From NCBI GenBank assembly GCA_022750415.1, contig JAKIVT010000005.1, positions 1 to 46,692 on the forward strand: a stretch of 46,692 bases of DNA. The letters are read 5' to 3'. Every line of letters starts with the position of its first letter. Positions within the stretch are counted from its first letter, which is position 1. The notes beneath the pieces are model-generated. The model saw nothing but the letters and a program-made list of their open reading frames with translations. It was not told the origin of the DNA and ran no database searches. This DNA comes from Thermoplasmata archaeon (GTDB lineage: Archaea; Thermoplasmatota; Thermoplasmata; Lutacidiplasmatales; UBA184). Below are positions 41,411 through 46,692 of this stretch, one piece after another. The translations under genes were made by a program, and so were the position numbers.

Positions 41411-42088
41411 ATGGATGCCGAGGGATACGCAATCGTCGTCTCGCTGGTCTTCGTCTTGGCCCTCCTGATCGTCCTCGTCGTGCGGAGCGCGGCGCAATAC
41501 GCCCGGGCGAAGGACCGGAACCAGATCATCTGGGGGAGCGGACTCGGTCTCGCCGCCGCCGCGATGGCGGTGGAAGCGATCGTCTACTGGGGCGTCGCTC
41601 CCGGGCCGTACCTCCCCGCCTACGTCTTTCTCTCCGCGGCAATCGTCGGTGTTCTCTCGCTCGGCGCCACGCGGGTCCTCCACCGGCCCCGCCTCGAGGC
41701 CGGCTATCGGGCCTACATCTTCGGAACCACCGGATTGGTCGCGGTGCTGTGCGCGATCACACCGATGCCCAGCTCCATGGTGACCGCCGGGGTCATCACG
41801 GGGAACCCGCCGCTCAGCCTCCTGGTGGCCTCGACGCTCGTGACCGGGCCGGCGACCGTTCTCTTGCTATCGGCTTCGTACGTTTCCCTGCGCAGAAAGT
41901 GGAACTGGCACACCCTCCTGATGATCGCCGGCGCCCTCATTCTCGGCGGCGGGGGGATCCTCTACATCGCGACCTTCCCCGTCGCGCTGTACTACGCGGA
42001 GTTCGTGGGGGTGCTGCTCCTCTTCCTCGGGCTGGTCAGTCTCCCGACCCACACGAGCGTTCCGATCCATGTCCCGGCGGCTGCCTAA
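41411..42088 (+). CDS. Seven-TM membrane protein of unknown function
   Basis: A 225-residue protein composed almost entirely of seven hydrophobic helices, beginning with 'YAIVVSLVFVLALLIVLVV', then 'IIWGSGLGLAAAAMAVEAIV', 'VFLSAAIVGVLSLG', 'YIFGTTGLVAVLCAI', 'LVASTLVTGPATVLLLSASY', 'LLMIAGALILGGGGILYIA' and 'YYAEFVGVLLLFLGLVSL'. Topology resembles sensory-rhodopsin-sized or 7TM-DISM-like domains, but I see no retinal Lys or other diagnostic residue. The start at ATG 41411 gives a short N-terminus; GTG 41378 is an alternative. No soluble signalling domain follows. Confidence 0.75.
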   Translation: MDAEGYAIVVSLVFVLALLIVLVVRSAAQYARAKDRNQIIWGSGLGLAAAAMAVEAIVYWGVAPGPYLPAYVFLSAAIVGVLSLGATRVLHRPRLEAGYRAYIFGTTGLVAVLCAITPMPSSMVTAGVITGNPPLSLLVASTLVTGPATVLLLSASYVSLRRKWNWHTLLMIAGALILGGGGILYIATFPVALYYAEFVGVLLLFLGLVSLPTHTSVPIHVPAAA

Positions 42089-42122
42089 GCCGGACCGCGG
42101 AACGTCCATTCGAACGACACCC

Positions 42123-42130
42123 GTAAGTAT
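42123..42130 (+). promoter_or_regulatory. TATA-like element for the four-TM gene
   Basis: 'gtaagtat' is centred 25-26 bases before GTG 42152, predicting a leaderless message starting at that GTG. Confidence 0.5.
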
Positions 42131-42151
42131 CGCCCGGGAAACCCGGAATCC

Positions 42152-42610
42152 GTGACCGATTCGGCCCCCGCGTGGCCCCACAAGGCGCTTCGGATTCTCG
42201 TCCCCGTGACCGGGCTCCTTCTCGTCGCCCAGTACCTCCTCGGGTTGTGGACCAACGCGTACGCCCCCGCCTCGGGATTCACCTCGAACAGCTCGTTCCC
42301 CTCCCTCGATTGGCACTACAACATCGGGTTCGCCCTGGGGATTCTTGGCCTCCTCGTCGTGATCGTCGCCGCCTTCACCCGGAAGGTCCCGTTCATCGGA
42401 CTCGCCATCGTACTGTTCGTGGGGATCGCCATCGCCGGCGTCGAGGGAATGCGGTTCGTCAACTCGACACCCAACCCGCCGGTCGATGCCGTGCTCATGG
42501 GAGTCGGCTTCCTCGTGGCGTTCTGGGCAAGTCTCGCCCTCGGCTGGTTCGCGCTCGGCATGGGACGGATTGGGATGCACGCGCCGGGTCCGGGCTCCGT
42601 TAGCACCTAG
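42152..42610 (+). CDS. Four-TM membrane protein of unknown function
   Basis: A 152-residue protein with four hydrophobic helices: 'LRILVPVTGLLLVAQYLLGL', 'IGFALGILGLLVVIVAAF', 'FIGLAIVLFVGIAIAGVEGM' and 'VLMGVGFLVAFWASLALGWF'. An external loop between the first two reads 'TNAYAPASGFTSNSSFPSLD' and ends in 'WHYN'. The conserved-looking His-Tyr-Asn and a Glu in helix three could coordinate something, as in small cytochrome-like or heme proteins, but this is only a guess. GTG start with TATA at leaderless distance. Confidence 0.7.
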   Translation: MTDSAPAWPHKALRILVPVTGLLLVAQYLLGLWTNAYAPASGFTSNSSFPSLDWHYNIGFALGILGLLVVIVAAFTRKVPFIGLAIVLFVGIAIAGVEGMRFVNSTPNPPVDAVLMGVGFLVAFWASLALGWFALGMGRIGMHAPGPGSVST

Positions 42611-42662
42611 GCCGTTTCCCAGCCGATTCTCCAGCCGCCGGTCAGGCGACCCGGCGGCCGGG

Positions 42663-43157
42663 TCAGTATTCGCCCTTCAGACGCTCGCCCGCACTCCGGT
42701 TGATCATCGGTCCGCTGAGCAAGGTCGAATTGCTGACGGAGGCGAGCGCCCCGTCCTCCAGCCGAAGCCATGTCGTGACGAGGCCGATCTGGACGACCTT
42801 CCCCTTGACGCCGCTGATTTCGATGCCGTCGTTGAGGCGGAGGACCTTGTTGCGGAGAAGCAGGAATCCCGCGACGACATTCGCGAGCGTCGTCTGCAGC
42901 GCGAAGGTGGCGACCAGCCCGGCGAAGGCCGAGGCCGTCAACCCCGAGACCGGTGACACCGGGCCGAAGGCGATGACCACGATCGCCACCACCAGCAGGC
43001 TCGCGACCACGGAGATCGCGATCCGGACCGCCCGCACTTGGTGGGGCGGTGCACCGCGCTCGCGGATCCGGGCCGACGCGTTCCGACTGAGGACGTACCC
43101 CCCGACGAGGACGATCGCCGCCAGGGCGAGCGCCGTCCATTCCCAGAGGGAAAACAT
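42663..43157 (-). CDS. Minimal MscS-type mechanosensitive channel
   Basis: A 164-residue MscS homologue. Two helices ('WTALALAAIVLVGGYVL', 'IAISVVASLLVVAIVVIAFG') are followed by the pore helix 'SAFAGLVATFALQTTLANVV' and the start of the beta-domain: 'LRLNDGIEISGVKGKVVQIG', 'TTWLRLEDGALASVSNSTLL'. MscS opens under membrane tension to release solutes. The alpha/beta C-terminal domain that forms the cytoplasmic cage is absent, so this is much shorter than E. coli MscS (286 residues). ATG 43157 is used. GTG 43175 is also possible, given a TATA-like 'ccttaggtag' near 43210. Confidence 0.85.
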   Translation of the reverse strand: MFSLWEWTALALAAIVLVGGYVLSRNASARIRERGAPPHQVRAVRIAISVVASLLVVAIVVIAFGPVSPVSGLTASAFAGLVATFALQTTLANVVAGFLLLRNKVLRLNDGIEISGVKGKVVQIGLVTTWLRLEDGALASVSNSTLLSGPMINRSAGERLKGEY

Positions 43158-43311
43158 CCCGACCGTGAGGGCCACCGTCCGCAGCGGGGGGCCGGAAACC
43201 GGGTCCCTACCTAAGGGTGGGCCCGGGAATCCGCCGCGGAACGGCGATGCGAGGGGGGGTCGGACACGGTCCCGTCGGGGCTCGGGGCGTCCGCCGAACT
43301 CCGACGTTGGC

Positions 43312-44322
43312 CTAGGACGGGAACATCGGGGGCGCACCGGGCATCACGGAGAACGGAATGTACAGATTTCCGTTCAGGTTGCTCAGACTGCCGCCCGGAA
43401 CCACGACCTGGTCGCACCCCGACTTCAGCGTCTGCCAGATCGGGTTCGCCGTGGCGTTGTTGAACGCATTCGCGGAGCTCGAACAGGTCTTCAGGGCCGT
43501 CTGAAGCGCGCCGAACGAGGTGAGGCAGTTGCCGGTCGGATTCGACAGGTTCGAGTGGACCGACATCGTGCAGGTCGGCGAGGACTGCGCCGGGAAAATG
43601 TTCGGGTCGAACACCAAGACGACCGTGATCCCCCAGTAGACGTTGGGGTAGGTCGAGGGGGTGTCGAGCAGGTGGTCGTGGGCCGGGGTCGGGAGGACCC
43701 CGAGGGGGAGGCCCCCGTACCCCGTCGTCTTGCCGATGTGCGCCTCGACCAGGGAGAAGGCCGGGGAGAACAGGTACGTCGGGTGGGCCGGGCAGGCCGT
43801 GGAGGTCCCGCCGGCGCCGCATTGCGTGAGGACGGTGGTCCCGTTGACCGTAGGGAAGCCGTGGGACGACGCGCCGAGGTCCGTCACCCCGAAGATCGAA
43901 AGCCCGGCGAACGCGGGGACCAGGATGTACTGGGGGACCTGCTGGACCGCGTTCTGGTCGGCATTGCCGACCTCACACCCGGTCTTCGCGGCCGCCGCCG
44001 TTGCGTTCGCGTCCGTGGGGAACATGACGCTGAGCGACGGGGTGCAGACCTCGGTGGTGGTGCCGTTGTACAGGAACGTGACGATCTGCCCGTTCGCGAA
44101 CCCTCCCATCTCGAGCGCCGGGTCCGGGCCCGACGAGCTCGACGAGTGTTTCACGACGAGGTAGTAGTAGCCGAGGCCGCCCGCGACGACGAGAATGACG
44201 ACGACGACGGCGACGATCATCATGGTCGCCATCCCTTTCTTGGGGGCGGCTGGCGGAGCCGTCGAACCGGAGGGAGGTGGTGTTTCGGGGGTCACGTTGG
44301 TGGAATTGCTGACGTCGGCCAT
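43312..44322 (-). CDS. Membrane-anchored secreted protein of unknown function
   Basis: A 336-residue protein. A Thr/Pro-rich N-terminus (1-33) precedes one membrane helix 'MATMMIVAVVVVILVVAGGL' (about 34-58). About 275 residues of extracellular domain follow, with eight or so cysteines, including 'EVCTPSLSVMF', 'AGGTSTACPAHPTYLFSPAF' and 'KTCSSSANAF'. The domain is rich in Asn, Thr and small residues. Motifs like 'AHDHLLDTPSTYPNVYWGIT' (two His and an Asp) might bind metal, but I recognise no family. The start is ATG 44322, which gives a clean N-terminus; the track's 90-residue extension is Arg/Gly-rich. It is divergent from the pilin-like gene. Confidence 0.75.
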   Translation of the reverse strand: MADVSNSTNVTPETPPPSGSTAPPAAPKKGMATMMIVAVVVVILVVAGGLGYYYLVVKHSSSSSGPDPALEMGGFANGQIVTFLYNGTTTEVCTPSLSVMFPTDANATAAAAKTGCEVGNADQNAVQQVPQYILVPAFAGLSIFGVTDLGASSHGFPTVNGTTVLTQCGAGGTSTACPAHPTYLFSPAFSLVEAHIGKTTGYGGLPLGVLPTPAHDHLLDTPSTYPNVYWGITVVLVFDPNIFPAQSSPTCTMSVHSNLSNPTGNCLTSFGALQTALKTCSSSANAFNNATANPIWQTLKSGCDQVVVPGGSLSNLNGNLYIPFSVMPGAPPMFPS

Positions 44323-44536
44323 GGTTCTCGGTGGTCTCCCGGAGTCACCACGAGACCCGGACTCTCGGAAGAAGCCTTCGTCGATTCTTTGCCGTGCCGG
44401 CTCCTTCCGGGAGCACGCCTCCTTCCGCCCCCTCGGGAGGGGCGGCGAGGCGGAACTCCGTCCCCCGCCGGACCCCTGCCAGGACCCTTTCGCCCGTCGG
44501 CCACACCGAGTCCGGCCCTCACATCGACCAAGTGCG

Positions 44537-44544
44537 TCTAAATA
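44537..44544 (+). promoter_or_regulatory. TATA box for the secreted beta-rich protein gene
   Basis: 'tctaaata' predicts initiation near 44567, exactly at the start of the inverted repeat described next. The leader would be about 25 bases. Confidence 0.55.
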
Positions 44545-44565
44545 CCACGTTCCCGCGTTGTAGTA

Positions 44566-44586
44566 CATGCCTCCCTCCGAGGCATG
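44566..44586 (+). promoter_or_regulatory. Inverted repeat at the predicted transcription start
   Basis: 'catgcct'-7 bases-'aggcatg' is a perfect 7-base inverted repeat ending five bases before ATG 44592. It could be an operator over the initiation site or a hairpin at the 5' end of the mRNA that covers the ribosome-binding region. Confidence 0.5.
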
Positions 44587-44591
44587 AAACA

Positions 44592-45125
44592 ATGAGAGAG
44601 AACCAGCGTGTGCGAACGATCTACCTCGTCACGACCCTCGTCGCCCTCGGCCTCGCGGGCGGATTCGCCCTCGCGGCCGTCTTGACGACGACGACGGTGA
44701 ACCAGAGCGCGAATGCCTACCAAGGCGGCAACTCGGGGGCGAACGGCTACACGACCGCGACGCTCTCGGTCTCGACCGTCCCCGCGGCGATCTCCGTGTG
44801 CACGTCCGGGACGAAGACCGGCGCGACGTCGGCCGGCACCGTCACGCTCGTCCTCTCCTCCACGTCGGGCGGCACCGTCTGCACGACGGGAGACTTCGCG
44901 GAAGAGTACGCCTTCTCGTTCTCGGCGACGATCACGACTCAGACGAACACCATCACCATTACGACCCAGGTCGGCGCCGGCACGGTCGCGACGAACTCCG
45001 AGGCCGTGACCCTCGGAACCGGCAGCAGTGGAGCGTTCACCCAGACCGTGGACGTCTTCGTCGACTACGGCTCCGTGAGCCCGCCCGGCGGCGGCGTGAC
45101 AGTGCTCGACGCGGTCATCCAGTAG
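44592..45125 (+). CDS. Secreted beta-rich protein, paralogue A
   Basis: A 177-residue exported protein. The N-terminal hydrophobic helix is 'TIYLVTTLVALGLAGGFALA', followed by 'VNQSANAYQGGNSGANGYTT' and alternating Thr/Ser/Val strands with two cysteines ('ISVCTSGTKT', 'GTVCTTGDFAEEYAF'). A paralogue begins at 46241 and shares 'NQS', 'GNSGxNGY', both Cys and 'GDFxEE'. Small size, export and near-pure beta content suggest a filament subunit or surface-layer component (inference). No class III pilin motif is evident. ATG 44592 is selected from the promoter position; upstream in-frame codons of the track are noise. Confidence 0.78.
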   Translation: MRENQRVRTIYLVTTLVALGLAGGFALAAVLTTTTVNQSANAYQGGNSGANGYTTATLSVSTVPAAISVCTSGTKTGATSAGTVTLVLSSTSGGTVCTTGDFAEEYAFSFSATITTQTNTITITTQVGAGTVATNSEAVTLGTGSSGAFTQTVDVFVDYGSVSPPGGGVTVLDAVIQ

Positions 45126-45235
45126 GAGACCGAGGACCCACCGGGGGGAGGGGTCCGACCCCCTCCCCCGCCCTTGCCCCGGACCGCGGCGGCCGCCCTC
45201 GCGACACCCTCTCGCGCCCATCCCCCTCGCCAGTA

Positions 45236-45244
45236 GAATTATCG
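45236..45244 (+). promoter_or_regulatory. TATA-like element for the zinc-finger membrane protein gene
   Basis: 'gaattatcg' is centred 33 bases before ATG 45273 and predicts a leader of about seven bases. Confidence 0.5.
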
Positions 45245-45272
45245 GCGGGTAGACCTTCGAGCCGCCTGACCC

Positions 45273-46244
45273 ATGACGTCCGTCGGGACATCGCACTCCG
45301 ACCCGCGCACGGGCGGACGGCGCCCCCGATCGAACGGGAACCGCGCCTCCTCCGGGGACGAAGTCGAACCCCCCCGCCTGCTCCAGCGCTGGCGCCGACG
45401 TCTTCCCGACGCCATCCCCCTCCTGCTCGTGGGGGTGGGGGCCTTCCTGCTCGCCGTTCTCGCTCGGAGCTGGAATGAGGGGCTCGCCGGTAGCCGTCTG
45501 CCTCTCTGGTCGCTGTTCACCGCCATGGGCGGGGTCGTGTTCGGCGGCGGCGTCACCGTCCTCGTCGCGGGTGGGGACGAGTTCTCGGAGCTCGGGGTAC
45601 CCGCGTGCGACCCGACGGCGCGGCTGATGGGCTCTCCTTCGACCTCCCCCTGGCCCGTACCGGAGTACGACGAGGGGCCGCCCGAGCGCCCCACCGCAAC
45701 GGGAACTGCGCCGGCCACGCTCGCCCCTCCGCCCCCCATGAGCCGAACTCCTGGCGGAGGCGTCGCTCCCGCCGCGGGAGCCGTTCGACCGGACCCGACG
45801 GCACCGGCCGGACCGGCGCGGCGCCGCGACGCCGCCGGACTGGAACAGACCATCCGGGAGGTCGAAGCGACGCTCGATGAGATTCTCGAAACTTCGCAGC
45901 GCGAGCCGCCGACCCGGGGGCGTTCCACGGTGAAAACCGCGAGGCCGGCGAAGAGTGCGGGAGCGCCCGCCCCGCCGGCGGCCCCCAAGCGGACGAGCCC
46001 GGCTCCGCTGACCCCACCCGCCTCCGCGCCGGCCCCGCTCGCACCGGTCCCGACCGAGACCGGCCCTCCCGCCCGGTGCATCGGTTGTGGGGCCGCTGGG
46101 GCCGCTACGATCCTCAGCGAGTCGTGCTCCGTGTGTGGTGAGCCCCTCTGTTCGGCGTGCGACACGAAGGCGCGGAGCGAAGGACACGCCCTCGTGTGTC
46201 CGAACTGTGATCGACTGCTGTTCAAGCCCTCCGGCCGCAAATGA
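45273..46244 (+). CDS. Two-TM protein with Pro-rich linker and C-terminal zinc finger
   Basis: A 323-residue protein. After a basic, disordered N-terminus come two hydrophobic helices, 'AIPLLLVGVGAFLLAVLA' (about 47-65) and 'LWSLFTAMGGVVFGGGVTVL' (about 78-98). A ~150-residue Pro/Ala/Thr-rich linker follows, interrupted by a predicted coiled helix 'LEQTIREVEATLDEILETSQ'. The end carries a double zinc-binding module: 'CIGCGAAG', 'CSVCGEPLCSACD' and 'CPNCDRLLF'. Both termini are probably cytoplasmic. The stop overlaps the start of the next secreted-protein gene as ATGA, linking the two. Function unknown; assembly factor or sensor for the flanking secreted proteins is a guess. Confidence 0.8.
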   Translation: MTSVGTSHSDPRTGGRRPRSNGNRASSGDEVEPPRLLQRWRRRLPDAIPLLLVGVGAFLLAVLARSWNEGLAGSRLPLWSLFTAMGGVVFGGGVTVLVAGGDEFSELGVPACDPTARLMGSPSTSPWPVPEYDEGPPERPTATGTAPATLAPPPPMSRTPGGGVAPAAGAVRPDPTAPAGPARRRDAAGLEQTIREVEATLDEILETSQREPPTRGRSTVKTARPAKSAGAPAPPAAPKRTSPAPLTPPASAPAPLAPVPTETGPPARCIGCGAAGAATILSESCSVCGEPLCSACDTKARSEGHALVCPNCDRLLFKPSGRK

Positions 46245-46692
46245 GGCCCCGCACGCGGCGGGCGGCCGTCTGGGCGACGATCGTCTCCCTCGTGGTCCTC
46301 GGGTCTTCGGCGTCGTCGTACGCCATCGTCCTGACCCTCGTCCCGGTTAACCAGTCGAACGGCCAGTACGAGGCGGGCAACAGTGGGGTCAACGGCTACA
46401 GCGCGGCGTCGATCGCGGTCACGACGGTCCCGACCGAGGTTTCGGCCTGTACGACCGGGACCAGGACGATCCCGCTGACCGGCGGGTCGACGAACCTCGT
46501 CCTCTCCTCGACGACCGGAGGGTCGAGCTGCACCGCCGGGGACTTCTCCGAAGAGTTCACCGTGCCCTTCGCTGCGATCATCGGGACGCAGACGAACACC
46601 TTCACGGTCATCACTCGGGTCGCCGGAGGAGCGAGCGGGGTCAATCAGGAAACCGTCACGCTGGGGCTCATCGGTCTCCCGCTCCCGATGAC
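46241..46692 (+). CDS. Secreted beta-rich protein, paralogue B (partial, C-terminus outside window)
   Basis: The first 150 codons of a protein cut by the window edge and therefore missing from the plus-strand ORF track. The N-terminal helix is 'AAVWATIVSLVVLGSSASSY', followed by 'VNQSNGQYEAGNSGVNGYSA', 'VSACTTGTRT' and 'SSCTAGDFSEEFTVPFAAII'. Shared motifs and Cys positions show clear homology with paralogue A at 44592. Translation is coupled to the upstream zinc-finger membrane protein through an ATGA overlap. Confidence 0.8.
   Translation, partial: MRPRTRRAAVWATIVSLVVLGSSASSYAIVLTLVPVNQSNGQYEAGNSGVNGYSAASIAVTTVPTEVSACTTGTRTIPLTGGSTNLVLSSTTGGSSCTAGDFSEEFTVPFAAIIGTQTNTFTVITRVAGGASGVNQETVTLGLIGLPLPM

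Overview
The window looks like chromosome from a high-GC, uncultured archaeon, most plausibly in Thermoplasmata/Thermoplasmatota. Archaeal markers are the nascent-polypeptide-associated complex protein, a Dph2 diphthamide enzyme, a PAC2 proteasome-assembly-type protein, a DUF131 membrane protein, class II HMG-CoA reductase and AT-rich TATA-like elements centred about 26 bases before many genes. A bacterial-type DNA gyrase B and a GrpE, both found in Thermoplasmata-like euryarchaea, point the same way. Lineage is inferred from gene content only.

Layout. 1-4.5 kb: a minus-strand run of gyrB, a CorA-like membrane protein and a truncated (window-edge) amidohydrolase, divergent from a VIT1/CCC1-type metal transporter. 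4.5-7.1 kb: plus-strand grpE, HMG-CoA reductase and pdxT. 7.1-12.0 kb: a minus-strand translation/proteostasis cluster (PAC2 protein, GNAT acetyltransferase, four-CBS protein with a ribosome-hibernation-like tail, NAC, a NUDIX-Dph2 fusion, DUF131). 12.0-13.7 kb: a compact arsenic-type island: an HxlR regulator diverges from a Cys-rich peptide gene, an arsenate-reductase-like phosphatase and an aquaporin, all sharing one palindromic TATA element and a perfect inverted repeat. 13.7-19.4 kb: surface-sugar genes (UDP-sulfoquinovose synthase, a GalU-like nucleotidyltransferase, two GT4 glycosyltransferases) with an M20 peptidase between them. 19.4-23.2 kb: an aminotransferase, purA, a LysO-like exporter and tRNA-Val(CAC). 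23.2-28.2 kb: accessory genes, including a scramblase-like protein, an NAD(P)-binding protein, an alpha/beta-hydrolase-AAA ATPase fusion, YbjQ and a VOC protein. 28.3-46.7 kb: an envelope region of secreted Ig-like proteins, membrane proteins carrying zinc ribbons, two giant Asp-box/Ig surface proteins in one operon, small membrane proteins, a minimal MscS channel, and two paralogous secreted beta-rich proteins flanking a zinc-finger membrane protein.

How it may fit together. The UDP-sugar and glycosyltransferase genes could supply sulfoquinovose-containing glycans for the sequon-rich giant surface proteins further right (inference). The arsenic-type island has reductase, channel, regulator and thiol-rich peptide but no visible ArsB/Acr3 pump, so channel-mediated arsenite exit plus thiol buffering is the simplest reading. 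It is the strongest candidate here for a poorly described system. Start sites were chosen mainly by TATA-to-start spacing (many genes appear leaderless) and by ATGA/GTGA overlaps. Most ORF-track entries are shadows and were left out.
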